Below, in pieces: positions 43,392 to 51,191 of a DNA stretch of 64,000 nt. The position numbers and the translations under genes were made by a program. Position 1 is the stretch's first letter. The number at the start of each line of letters is the position of its first letter. This stretch comes from Halostella pelagica (GTDB taxonomy: Archaea > Halobacteriota > Halobacteria > Halobacteriales > Natronoarchaeaceae). The DNA is taken from assembly GCA_005954745.1 (NCBI GenBank), contig CP040678.1, forward strand, positions 2,294,001 through 2,358,000, written 5' to 3'. The notes under the pieces are model-generated. The model did no database searches, was not told the origin of the DNA, and saw only the letters and a list, made by a program, of their open reading frames with translations.

Positions 43392-43861
43392 GTGTCACGT
43401 ACCTCCGCTGGTCGTCGTGCGATTCGGTCGTCAAACTGGGTCGTATGTCCGTTCATTCGTAACGAGGATTTCTTACTGAAGCCTGCTAATTAACAGTTTG
43501 CTTTGATCGCTGCAACCTGATTTGGATTGGGCTGTCGCTGTACGGTGAATTGCGGTCGTTTTTGCCGGCCGATCGTCCCCAGACGGTGGCCGTTCGGTAC
43601 GACGAATACTCTCTCCGGACGTATAATAATCCTGTGCAAATACCGGGGTGAAAGTAGAGAGTCGATATTCGCCTGCCGCCGCTCCGAAACGGTAGATGCT
43701 GTCGGTGTGAGTGGTAGCATCTCCCCCTGAGAACGCCCGTCGTCGCCGGCGGGGTCGGGACACGCGGTAGCGTTCCATCGATCGAGGGTAGGGGCGCAGT
43801 CGTGGTAACGCTACCCCGATCCGACAGCAAACTTATGGTACGGGAGTGAGGTGGTGGAGGT
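43392..43861. other. Long intergenic region between nrdJ and a small membrane protein gene
   Basis: 470 bp with no convincing gene in six frames: candidate frames are basic and Arg/Ser-rich, unlike this proteome. It contains an AT-rich patch (43485-43520) and a 9-bp inverted repeat nearer its right end. Both divergent promoters must lie here. No cobalamin-riboswitch-like structure could be recognised. Confidence 0.55.
43766..43815. promoter_or_regulatory. Spaced inverted repeat upstream of the 43862 gene
   Basis: GGTAGCGTT (43766-43774) and AACGCTACC (43807-43815), perfect 9-bp arms with a 32-bp spacer (41 bp centre to centre, about four helical turns), ending 46 bp before the ATG. Spacing suits two bound dimers or a looped operator; inference only. 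Confidence 0.35.
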
Positions 43862-44059
43862 ATGCTGTCAACGCTCCCCCTCGCGCTGTTGCAGGTCCCC
43901 GGCGTCCTGAACTCGCCGCTTGGCAAACTGTTCGCCGCTATCGTGGCGCTACTCGTCATCATCACCGTCGGCCGGGTCGTACTGAGCGTCGCTTGGAAGC
44001 TACTGGTGGTCGCGGGTATCGGCGTCGGCGTTCTGTACGCCGCGAGTCTCGTCGTCTGA
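43862..44059 (+). CDS. 65-aa membrane protein
   Basis: Two hydrophobic segments (about 20-40 LFAAIVALLVIITVGRVVLS, and 44-65 LLVVAGIGVGVLYAASLVV) after a short N-terminus. The spacing and small size recall small haloarchaeal integral membrane proteins without known function. GGTGGAGGT shortly before the ATG is a good ribosome-binding site. Tail-to-tail with trpG, 4 bp apart. Confidence 0.65.
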   Translation: MLSTLPLALLQVPGVLNSPLGKLFAAIVALLVIITVGRVVLSVAWKLLVVAGIGVGVLYAASLVV

Positions 44060-44063
44060 GCGG

Positions 44064-44711
44064 TCAGTCGAGTCGGTACTCCCGCAGGAAGTTCTCGATG
44101 ACGTCGTGACCGACAGCCGTGAGGACGCTCTCCGGATGGAACTGAACTCCTTCGATGGGGTACTCCTCGTGGCGAACGCCCATCACCAAGTCGGTTCCCT
44201 CGTGGGAAGTCGTCGCCGTCACGTCGAAGCAGTCGGGAACCGCCGTCGCGACGAGCGAGTGGTAGCGGCCGCCGCGAAAGCCCTGGTCGAGGTCCGCGAA
44301 GACGCCCACTCCGTCGTGTTCGACCGGGAACGCTTTGCCGTGGATCGGTTCGGGCGCGCGCCCGACCTCGCCGCCGTACGCGTAGACGGCCGCTTCGAGG
44401 CCGAGACAGACGCCGAGGGTCGGAACCTCGGGGCTCACCTCCCGCAAGACATCGTTCGTGACGCCGATGTCCCGTTCGTTCGCCGGGTGGCCTGGGCCCG
44501 GGCTAATAACGATGGCGTCCGGGTCGACCGCGCGGACCTCGTCGAGCGTCGCTGTGTTTCGCAGGATTTCGGTGTCGACGCGTTCGCTCACGGCTTCAGA
44601 ACCGCGTTCCGAACGGCCCGAAGAGGCGAGTAACGACTCCTCGACGTACTCCACGAGGTTGTACGTGAACGAGTCGAAGTTGTCGACGAAGAGGACGGTC
44701 GGACGGGTCAC
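44064..44711 (-). CDS. trpG: Anthranilate synthase component II (glutamine amidotransferase)
   Basis: 215 aa, GTG start overlapping the trpE stop (GTGA). Supplies ammonia from glutamine to TrpE. Nucleophile Cys in GVCLGLEAAVYAYGG; catalytic His-Glu in VQFHPESVLT; oxyanion motif VISPGPGHP. In most class I amidotransferases the nucleophile elbow reads CLGHQ; CLGLE here is unusual but the catalytic triad is intact. Last gene of trpDFEG. Confidence 0.93.
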   Translation of the reverse strand: MTRPTVLFVDNFDSFTYNLVEYVEESLLASSGRSERGSEAVSERVDTEILRNTATLDEVRAVDPDAIVISPGPGHPANERDIGVTNDVLREVSPEVPTLGVCLGLEAAVYAYGGEVGRAPEPIHGKAFPVEHDGVGVFADLDQGFRGGRYHSLVATAVPDCFDVTATTSHEGTDLVMGVRHEEYPIEGVQFHPESVLTAVGHDVIENFLREYRLD

Positions 44712-46414
44712 GCGTCGCCCTCCGGGGTTGTCCCCGCGTCGGCACCGGCGGCGTCGTCCGCCGTTTCGATCTCCTCCAGGGCGACCAGCACGCCGCCCAT
44801 CTTCTTCTCAGTTTCCTCGTACTCCGCGGCGGGGTCGCTGTCGGCGACGATACCCGCGCCGGCCTGTACGGTAACTCGGTCCGCGGTGCCGTCGCCGGAT
44901 AGGGGTTCGGCGTCGGCCCTGTCGGGCGGAGTCGCGTCGCTTTCGACCGTCGCGGTGCGGATGACGATGGCGAAGTCGGCGTCGCCGGTCCACGAGTAGT
45001 ACCCCACGCCCCCGCCGTAGAGGCCGCGCGGTTCGAGTTCGAGGTCGTCGATGATCTCCATGGCGCGTATCTTCGGCGCGCCCGAGAGCGTGCCGGCGGG
45101 GAAGGAGGCCCGCGTCGCGTCGAAGGCGTCGGGTGGCTCAGTCTCCCGACCCGCCGAACGCGGGGCGGCACCGTCCGACTCGTCCGCGGCGAGCGTCCCC
45201 GTCACAGTGCTTTCGATGTGCTGGACGTGACTGTACTTCAGCACGTTCATGAACTCGTCGACGCGGACGCTTCCGGACTCGCTCACCCGCCGCACGTCGT
45301 TTCTCGCCAGGTCGACGAGCATCGTGTGTTCGGCCCGTTCTTTCCCGTCTGCAAGCATCTCCCCGGCGAGGCGGCGGTCCTCGACGGGACTCGCGCCGCG
45401 GTCGCACGTGCCGGCGATCGGGTTCGCCATCACTTCGCGTCCACGGACCGAGACGAGCGTCTCGGGGCTCGCGCCGACGACGTGCACGTCGTCGTAACCG
45501 AGCAGGTACATGTACGGCGAGGGGTTCACGTCCCGCAGCGCGTCGTACAGGCCGAGCGGGTCGATGTCGCCGTACAGCTCGCGCTTGCGGGAGATGACGC
45601 CCTGATAGATGTCGCCGTCGAGGACGTGTTCTTTGGCTTTCCGGACGCTCTCCTCGTAGTCGGCCTGCGGACCGGCGGTCTCGGCCGCCTTTCGGAAACC
45701 GCCGGGGTCCGGGTCCGCAGCGTCGGCGAGAAGCGACTCGACGCGCTCGACCTCTGCACACAGGTCGTCGTAGGTCGCTCCGGCGTCGTCGCCCGGGCGG
45801 AGGACAGGCGTACAGACGAGTTCTAACGTCCCCGCTACGTCGTCGAAGACGAGCGTCTTCGTGTTCAGCACGAACTGCGCGTCGGGAAACCGAGACGGCG
45901 GCCGCTCCAGGCCGACTTCGTCCAGCCAGAGGTCGTACACCGCGTCGTACGAAAGGAACCCGACGAGTCCGCCTTCGAGATGCTGACGGTCGTGGTCCGG
46001 GAAGCCGACCGGGTCGGCGTCCGGCAGCGCTGACCGGAGGCAGTCGACCGTATCGCCGCCGTTCGGGTCGATCAGGTCGGCGTACCGGTCGTCGGTCAGC
46101 ACGTCGACCGTCGTCTCCTCCGAACCGACCGTGACGGCGGCGACGGGGTCGTACCCCACGAACGAGTAGCGGGCGTGACGGTCGGCGGTCGACGACGTGG
46201 GGCGGAACGCCCCGTCCGGGTCGCTAGACGCGGTCTTCCCGGCGCTCTCTAGCAGAAACGAGTACTCCGCTGCCTCGGTGTCGGCCGACCGTCCGGTCAA
46301 CGCGGCGTAGGCCGAAAGCGGCGACGTGTCGACGTCGAGTTCGGCGGCCGCGCGAACGACGACCGGACCGTCCGCGTCCGCCATGTCGACGAACGCCTCG
46401 CGGTCGACGTTCAC
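44708..46414 (-). CDS. trpE: Anthranilate synthase component I
   Basis: 568 aa, GTG start overlapping the trpF stop. Chorismate-binding domain in the C-terminal half: VISRKRELYGDIDPLGLYDA, PIAGTCDRGASPVEDRRLAG, SAPETLVSVRG-like GASPETLVSV, SGAPKIRAMEIIDDLE and GGVGYYSWTGDADFAIVIR segments. First step of tryptophan synthesis from chorismate. Contains small acidic insertions typical of haloarchaea. Confidence 0.94.
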   Translation of the reverse strand: MNVDREAFVDMADADGPVVVRAAAELDVDTSPLSAYAALTGRSADTEAAEYSFLLESAGKTASSDPDGAFRPTSSTADRHARYSFVGYDPVAAVTVGSEETTVDVLTDDRYADLIDPNGGDTVDCLRSALPDADPVGFPDHDRQHLEGGLVGFLSYDAVYDLWLDEVGLERPPSRFPDAQFVLNTKTLVFDDVAGTLELVCTPVLRPGDDAGATYDDLCAEVERVESLLADAADPDPGGFRKAAETAGPQADYEESVRKAKEHVLDGDIYQGVISRKRELYGDIDPLGLYDALRDVNPSPYMYLLGYDDVHVVGASPETLVSVRGREVMANPIAGTCDRGASPVEDRRLAGEMLADGKERAEHTMLVDLARNDVRRVSESGSVRVDEFMNVLKYSHVQHIESTVTGTLAADESDGAAPRSAGRETEPPDAFDATRASFPAGTLSGAPKIRAMEIIDDLELEPRGLYGGGVGYYSWTGDADFAIVIRTATVESDATPPDRADAEPLSGDGTADRVTVQAGAGIVADSDPAAEYEETEKKMGGVLVALEEIETADDAAGADAGTTPEGDA

Positions 46415-47079
46415 GCTTCGGACCCCCGTCTCGCCGGTTCGGATCTCCCGGTCGCGGAGTCGACGAACCCGCTCACTGCGTCGTGGTCCTTGCGCCCCGG
46501 TGCGTTCGCTCGCTCGACGCCGCTCGCGACATCGACGGCGTACGGGTCGACGGTCCGGACTGCCGCCGCCACGTTTTCGGGCGTGAGACCGCCGGCGAGA
46601 ACCAGCGGCGTCTCGAGGTCGGCCGTCGCGTCACGGGTTCGCTCCCAGTCGTGTGTCTCGCCGGTTCCGCCGCCGCCGTCCTCGCTGACGGAGTCGACGA
46701 GCAGGGCGTCAGCGACGCCGTCGTACTCGGCGGCGCGTTCCGGTTCCGCGGCGTCGACCGATTTGATCACGTCGGCGTCGACGGCGTCGCCGAGCGCCGC
46801 GACGGCCTCGGCCGAGAGGTCGCCGTGTTCCTGAACGGCGTCCGGGCCCACGCGGCCGACCAGTTCGGCCGCCGACTCCCGGTCCTCGACCATCGTCACC
46901 AGCACGCTCGTCACGAACGGCGGAACGGCAGCGACGAGTTCCGCAGCGCGGTCGGGCGAAACCTCGCGCGGCGTATCGACGGGAACGTCGCAGATCACCC
47001 CGATGGCGTCCGCGCCGGCGTCGACGGCCGCCCGGAGATCCGTCTCGCGGGTGATCCCGCAGATCTTCGCCCGCGTCAT
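46411..47079 (-). CDS. trpF: Phosphoribosylanthranilate isomerase
   Basis: 222 aa TIM barrel. N-terminal KICGITRETDLRAAVDAGAD (catalytic Cys), VQEHGDLSAEAVAAL, and LAGGLTPENVAAAV then VDVASGVERANAPGRKD, the phosphate-binding and catalytic Asp/Ser loops. Start ATG overlaps trpD stop (4 bp). Confidence 0.94.
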   Translation of the reverse strand: MTRAKICGITRETDLRAAVDAGADAIGVICDVPVDTPREVSPDRAAELVAAVPPFVTSVLVTMVEDRESAAELVGRVGPDAVQEHGDLSAEAVAALGDAVDADVIKSVDAAEPERAAEYDGVADALLVDSVSEDGGGGTGETHDWERTRDATADLETPLVLAGGLTPENVAAAVRTVDPYAVDVASGVERANAPGRKDHDAVSGFVDSATGRSEPARRGSEA

Positions 47080-48080
47080 TTCGCTACGCCGGCGCAGAGG
47101 TCAGCGAGTTTCTCGGCGGCTGCGCCGGAGTCGATAGCCGCTCGCGCGGCGTCGACGCCCGCCTCCAGGCTCTCGGCCTCGCCCGAGACGTAGATCGCCG
47201 CGCCGGCGTTCGCCAGTATGATATCCTGTTTCGCGCCCGTCACCTCGCCCTCGACGATGCCGCGCATGTCGGCGGCGTTCTCCTCTGGAGTGCCGCCGGA
47301 AACGGCCTCTATCGGGTGGGCGTCGACGCCGAGGTCGGCGGGCGTCAAGGTGTACTCGGTCGTCTCGTCGCCGCGAACCTCGGCGACGGTCGTTTCGTCG
47401 TGGACGGCGATCTCGTCCATCCCGGAACCGTGGACGACCATCGCGCGCTCCACGTCCATCTGCGCGAGCGCTCGGGCAAGTACGGGGACGAGGTCGGGGT
47501 CGTACACGCCCACGACCTGCGCGTCGGCGCCGGCCGGGTTGGTGAGGGGGCCGAGTACGTTGAACACCGTCCGCATGCCGAGTTCCTTCCGCGGCCCGAT
47601 GACGGCTTTCATCGCCGGGTGGAACACCGGCGCGAGCATGAACCCGATGCCGTCGGTCTCGATGGCGTCCTCGACCGCCGGAGGTTCGGCTTCGATGTGG
47701 ACGCCGACCGTCTCCAGAACGTCCGCGCTCCCCGAGGACGAGGAAACGGAGTAGTTGCCGTGCTTGGCGACCGGCACGCCTGCGCCGCTTGCGATGATCG
47801 CGCTGGTCGTCGAGACGTTGATCGTGTTGTAGTCGTCGCCGCCCGTTCCGCAGGTGTCGACCAGCGGCGTCCGGTCGGGGTCTATCGTCCGCGCGGCGTC
47901 GCGCATCCCTTCCGCGAACCCGGCGATCTCGGCCTCCGTCTCGCCCTTCGAGCGGAGTCCCGCCAGCAACGCGCCGATCTGTGCCTCCGTCGCTCCCTCG
48001 AAGACGGCGGTCGCCGCCTCCCGCGCCTCCGCTTTCGTCAGGTCGGTTCCGTCGGTGACTCGTTCGATATGTTCCTGCAT
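47076..48080 (-). CDS. trpD: Anthranilate phosphoribosyltransferase
   Basis: 334 aa. PRPP-binding DTCGTGGDDYNTINVSTTSA, VAKHGNYSVSSSSGSADVLE, FHPAMKAVIGPRKELGMRT and VVHGSGMDEIAVHDETTVAE are all typical. First gene of the trpDFEG operon; a TATA box and palindrome precede it. Confidence 0.95.
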   Translation of the reverse strand: MQEHIERVTDGTDLTKAEAREAATAVFEGATEAQIGALLAGLRSKGETEAEIAGFAEGMRDAARTIDPDRTPLVDTCGTGGDDYNTINVSTTSAIIASGAGVPVAKHGNYSVSSSSGSADVLETVGVHIEAEPPAVEDAIETDGIGFMLAPVFHPAMKAVIGPRKELGMRTVFNVLGPLTNPAGADAQVVGVYDPDLVPVLARALAQMDVERAMVVHGSGMDEIAVHDETTVAEVRGDETTEYTLTPADLGVDAHPIEAVSGGTPEENAADMRGIVEGEVTGAKQDIILANAGAAIYVSGEAESLEAGVDAARAAIDSGAAAEKLADLCAGVAK

Positions 48081-48112
48081 GTTAGGGCACCAATGGACTA
48101 GTCCGTGTTGGA

Positions 48113-48130
48113 ATGTACAAATGAGTACAT
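48113..48130. promoter_or_regulatory. Palindromic candidate operator of the trp operon
   Basis: ATGTAC-AAATGA-GTACAT, perfect 6-bp arms, immediately downstream of the TATA box and 33-50 bp before the trpD ATG, so a bound protein would block the start site. It contains TGTACA, which is the TRP-box core described for TrpY of Methanothermobacter; whether a related regulator works here is unknown. Confidence 0.5.
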
Positions 48131-48139
48131 CATATTAAG
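48131..48139 (-). promoter_or_regulatory. TATA box of trpDFEG
   Basis: Minus strand reads CTTAATATG, about 50 bp before the trpD ATG, placing the transcript start some 25 bp before the ATG with a short leader. Confidence 0.5.
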
Positions 48140-48251
48140 GCTGTCGGCGCGTCCGGAGGGCCGGAACGTTGGCGATCCACATACGGCGGCCCAATTCGAA
48201 ACCTTCAATTAGGGTCGCCGGATACAAAGAAGTGGAAGCAAGCGCCAGACC

Positions 48252-48326
48252 GGGTTTGTGGTCTAGTCTGGTTATGACACCTCCTTGACATGGAGGAGGC
48301 CGGCAGTTCAAATCTGCCCAAACCCA
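48252..48326 (+). tRNA. tRNA-Val (GAC), integration target
   Basis: 75 nt. Acceptor GGGTTTG pairs with CAAACCC before discriminator A; anticodon arm CCTCC-TTGACAT-GGAGG gives anticodon GAC; T arm GGCAG-TTCAAAT-CTGCC. No intron, no encoded CCA. Gene content changes from chromosomal to accessory right after its 3' end, as expected if an integrase used the tRNA 3' half as attachment site. Confidence 0.95.
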
Positions 48327-48329
48327 TAC

Positions 48330-48340
48330 GATATAAAAGT
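48330..48340 (+). promoter_or_regulatory. TATA-like box at the left edge of the element
   Basis: CGATATAAAAG directly after the tRNA, 75-80 bp before the first element gene. Would start transcription within or just after the hairpin at 48341. May drive the rightward module. Confidence 0.4.
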
Positions 48341-48364
48341 AAACCGGCACGTTCTGCCGGTTTT
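48341..48364 (+). terminator. Hairpin with T tail after tRNA-Val
   Basis: AAACCGGCA-CGTTC-TGCCGGTTT followed by T: 9-bp perfect stem, 5-nt loop. Looks like a terminator for the tRNA gene or a barrier between chromosome and element. Confidence 0.5.
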
Positions 48365-48411
48365 GTCCCTCCTCAAACAGCCACCGCTCCGCAAAACTCG
48401 GGGTGGTCGGC

Positions 48412-48663
48412 GTGAGCGTCGAAACCGCCAAGGACTACCGCGATCCTGAGAAGCTCCGCGAGGCGTACGAGCGCCACGACGGAACTCTGAGGGATGTCTT
48501 CGACGAGTTCGACGCGAGCGACCGCCACCTCCGCCGCCTCCTAATCCAACACGATATCCACGAGGGTGACGAGCGCCAGTACTACCGCGACCTCGACGAA
48601 CTGAACCCGGAGGACCTCGGTCTCTCTCCGCTCGCGGACGACCACAACGGAGGCGAGAACTGA
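48412..48663 (+). CDS. Small HTH-like protein, first gene of the integrated element
   Basis: 83 aa from GTG 48412 (an alternative GTG at 48403 adds three residues; GGTGGTCGG before 48412 suits it as ribosome-binding region). Sequence LREAYERHDGTLRDVFDEFD then ASDRHLRRLLIQHDIHEGDE looks like a helix-turn-helix in which the second helix reads the DNA. It heads a chain of eight closely packed or overlapping rightward genes and may regulate them. No exact family recognised. Confidence 0.65.
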   Translation: MSVETAKDYRDPEKLREAYERHDGTLRDVFDEFDASDRHLRRLLIQHDIHEGDERQYYRDLDELNPEDLGLSPLADDHNGGEN

Positions 48664-49106
48664 TGGGGTGCAACCGCTGCGGACGCCGCACGTCGCGACG
48701 CCTCTGTCGGGACTGCGACCGAGAACAGCGCCAAGCCGAGCGCGTCGACACTGACTACGGTTGGGCCACCGACACCGAGACTGACGAATCCGACGACAGT
48801 GCCGACGACGAGGAGATCGTCCCCGACGGCGGATACGAGATCCTCGGGGATGCACTCGAACTCGTCCAGGAAGCCTCGTCACCGCTGGTCGACACCAGTG
48901 ACCGCCTCGACGCGCATCTCTCGCTCGCCCATTCAGGCCTCGTCAACGCTGGCTTCGTCGACGGCCATCGCGAACAGCGCCTCGAGGAAGTCGACCGCCA
49001 CCTCACCGCCGCTGCTGACCTCACCGACGCCGAGAGCGTCGTCGTCCCGACGCGGAACGCACGCCAGTTGCTCCGAGTGGTTACGGGGGGTGGTCGCGAT
49101 GACTGA
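48663..49106 (+). CDS. Protein with N-terminal zinc ribbon, function unknown
   Basis: 147 aa, ATG overlapping the previous stop (TGATG). CNRCGRRTSRRLCRDCDRE (3-21) is a compact four-Cys zinc site; then an acidic linker and a helical domain (about 60-145: EILGDALELVQEASSPLVDT, DRLDAHLSLAHSGLVNAGFV). Seems specific to haloarchaeal mobile elements. Role unknown. Confidence 0.65.
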   Translation: MGCNRCGRRTSRRLCRDCDREQRQAERVDTDYGWATDTETDESDDSADDEEIVPDGGYEILGDALELVQEASSPLVDTSDRLDAHLSLAHSGLVNAGFVDGHREQRLEEVDRHLTAAADLTDAESVVVPTRNARQLLRVVTGGGRDD

Positions 49107-49449
49107 GGCCAGCGTCGGCGTCACGCTCGACGACGGCCTCGCGAAGACCGAGTTCGGTCTGTGGACTGGACTGGTCGCTTTGACGGTTGCCGATGCCGCG
49201 ACGACTGTCGTCGCGTTAGGGTTAGGGCTTCCCGAGCTGAACCCGCTCGTCGCAACGCTGGTTCACCACGTCGGACCTGTCGGCGTCGTCCTGGTGAAGA
49301 TGGCCTATCTCGGCGCTGGATTCTCCGTGTGGCGCGCCGTCGACGGTGAGGGGCGTCTATACGTCCTCGCTGCCGCGACGTGTCTCTCTGCGCTCGTCGT
49401 CGCGAACAACCTCGCCTGGTTGCTCGTCATCGGCGGTGGTGCCGTATGA
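49099..49449 (+). CDS. DUF5658-like small membrane protein
   Basis: 116 aa, overlapping the preceding gene by 8 bp. Three membrane helices (about 20-42, 55-74, 88-113). The motif DAATTVVALGLGLPELNPLV is the signature of DUF5658-type proteins. Function unknown; carried here by the element. Confidence 0.72.
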   Translation: MTEASVGVTLDDGLAKTEFGLWTGLVALTVADAATTVVALGLGLPELNPLVATLVHHVGPVGVVLVKMAYLGAGFSVWRAVDGEGRLYVLAAATCLSALVVANNLAWLLVIGGGAV

Positions 49450-50087
49450 CGGGAGAGAAGTCCAGCGGCACGAGCGACCGTATCGACTGGCCCGCCGGCT
49501 TCGACCGAAACGGCCCGTCCGAGCGAACTCGGAACCGGAAGTTCGACGTCACACTGGCGAAGGCTTTCGACGACATCGAGACGGAACTGGACCGGATCGA
49601 TGCTGATGAGTTCCGGTACTCGTTCGATGCCCGCCAGCGGAAGTCAGACAAGCGTCCGTACTCGCGGGCGAACCCCGACGATCCGAGTTTCGTCCTCCGG
49701 TGGATGATGGACGGGGAGCAGTACGCCGTAGCGTGTGATAACTACACGAAACTGCGCGATAACGTCAGGACTGTCGGACTCTATCTTCGGGAGAAGCGCA
49801 AGCAGGAGGCGCGCCCTGTCGAGACCGGCGAGAGCGAGTTCGCGAACGCTCGCCTGCCGCCCGCTGACGAGGACGCTGTCGCGGCACCGCCAGCACCGAG
49901 CGATGAGGATGTCCTCGACGAGGAACCGCACGAGGTTCTCGACGTCTCTCCCGACGCGCCCGACCAGATCATCGAGGCCGCGTTTCGTACTCAGGTGAAG
50001 GACCTGAACGGACATCCCGACACAGGCGGGTCGTCGGAGCGGTTCAGGCAGCTCGAGGCGGCCCGCGAGGTGATGCTCGATGAGTGA
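49446..50087 (+). CDS. Protein with C-terminal J-domain-like module
   Basis: 213 aa, overlapping the previous stop (ATGA). N-terminal 100 residues are charged with a DIETELDRIDADEFRYSFDA helix and a Trp-containing core; an acidic linker follows; the last 55 residues read PHEVLDVSPDAPDQIIEAAF then RTQVKDLNGHPDTGGSSERF, a J domain with the HPD motif. Could recruit host DnaK for element replication or partition, as plasmid and phage J proteins do. Its N-terminal partner domain is unknown. Confidence 0.72.
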   Translation: MTGEKSSGTSDRIDWPAGFDRNGPSERTRNRKFDVTLAKAFDDIETELDRIDADEFRYSFDARQRKSDKRPYSRANPDDPSFVLRWMMDGEQYAVACDNYTKLRDNVRTVGLYLREKRKQEARPVETGESEFANARLPPADEDAVAAPPAPSDEDVLDEEPHEVLDVSPDAPDQIIEAAFRTQVKDLNGHPDTGGSSERFRQLEAAREVMLDE

Positions 50088-50769
50088 CGAATCCGATATG
50101 TGCAGGGGCGATACTGACCGTTGGGACGACACCCGGAGGCTCATGCACCGCGTGTTCGTCGAGGATTCAGCGGGCATCGCCGAGACCGTCGCCGACGTGC
50201 CGGTCTGTCCGACCTGCCTCCGAGCGTTCGAGGCCTCGAAGTACGGCCCCGACATCTGCGAGGACTGCTGGGACGAGCACATCTCCCGCTCCGGCGCTGG
50301 TGGTCGCCGTTACATCACCGAACATGGCGAGAAGAAGCACCACTCGCCACTGTGCCCTCACGTTCGCGGGTCGCAGTACTGGATGACCAGCGACGAATCC
50401 TGCGTCTACGGCCGCCGGGGCCCGTGCGGGACGTGTGGACCTGGCGGTCGCGGCCGTCGGGCGATGACCGACGGCGGTGGCGTCACGGCTGAGGCGTCGT
50501 CAGTCGTCTTCGATCGGTGGATCGGCAAGGCCGGGGAGAACATCGACAGGTGGGGCCTCCAAGACGAAGAGACGCTGTTGCTGGCGATCCAAGAAGAACT
50601 CGGGGAGCTGACTCAGGCGGTACTCGAAGCCCGCGCCGAAGGCGGAGATCCCGAACGGATCGATGAGGAGTTAGACGACCTCGGGGCCCTCTTGTTGCAG
50701 TTCCACGAGCGTCGGAAGCGCCGCTCATTAGACACGGGAACTGACCGATCCGGTGGTGGGTCGCGATGA
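50080..50769 (+). CDS. Zinc-finger protein fused to a MazG-like NTP pyrophosphohydrolase domain
   Basis: 229 aa, overlapping the J-domain gene by 8 bp. Residues 40-125: CPTCLRAF, CEDCWDEH, HHSPLCPH and CGTCG, probably two zinc sites. Residues about 140-215: LLLAIQEELGELTQAVLEAR then PERIDEELDDLGALLLQFHE, the EExxE...ExxD metal motif of all-alpha MazG/dUTPase-like nucleotide pyrophosphatases. An internal ATG at 50464 could give a separate MazG-like product. Such enzymes cleanse or deplete nucleotides and occur in phages and defence loci. Confidence 0.7.
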   Translation: MSDESDMCRGDTDRWDDTRRLMHRVFVEDSAGIAETVADVPVCPTCLRAFEASKYGPDICEDCWDEHISRSGAGGRRYITEHGEKKHHSPLCPHVRGSQYWMTSDESCVYGRRGPCGTCGPGGRGRRAMTDGGGVTAEASSVVFDRWIGKAGENIDRWGLQDEETLLLAIQEELGELTQAVLEARAEGGDPERIDEELDDLGALLLQFHERRKRRSLDTGTDRSGGGSR

Positions 50770-51191
50770 AGCCCGCTTCGAGGTCCGACCGCGAGGAATT
50801 CCCGAACGTCGAGAAACACATCGGAGAGGATCCCGCGCGTTTCCTCGACCGTCCGCTGATCTCCCCCAGCGGCATCGGAGGCAGTCCGTTCCTCATCACG
50901 AAAGCGCGCATCGACGGTATCGACCGTCTTCCTGTCATCAACGCGTGGATCGCCGTCGAGAAGAATCTCTCTCGTGGTCCGCGCGATAAAGTACTCTCCC
51001 TCCTGGAGGACCGCAAGCACTACCTCGAGGAACACGGCGAACGTCCGGAAGAATTCGACATCGATCGTGACGTCGAGACCGTCGGGAGCGTCGCCGTCTG
51101 GCCCGATCGCGACGGCGGCGAGCGGTCGTTCCTCTCCGTCCGGTCCGAGAAGACCGTCGCGACCGACGGAGGTGAGACCAGTGGCAATTGA
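50766..51191 (+). CDS. Element protein of unknown function
   Basis: 141 aa, overlapping the previous stop (ATGA). Predicted mixed alpha/beta: FLITKARIDGIDRLPVINAW, a central basic helix GPRDKVLSLLEDRKHYLEE, then VGSVAVWPDRDGGERSFLSV. No metal or catalytic motif. Directly precedes and overlaps the nuclease-like gene, so it may act with it. Not recognised. Confidence 0.6.
   Translation: MKPASRSDREEFPNVEKHIGEDPARFLDRPLISPSGIGGSPFLITKARIDGIDRLPVINAWIAVEKNLSRGPRDKVLSLLEDRKHYLEEHGERPEEFDIDRDVETVGSVAVWPDRDGGERSFLSVRSEKTVATDGGETSGN

Noticed and set aside
40830-43493. 887-aa open frame antisense to nrdJ
   Set aside because: Shadow of a GC-rich gene: composition is Val/Leu/Arg-rich without domains, and the nrdJ frame has clear motifs throughout.
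43392-43861. Cobalamin riboswitch upstream of the B12-dependent nrdJ
   Set aside because: No recognisable B12-box or matching stem structure by eye; haloarchaea are not known to me to use this riboswitch.
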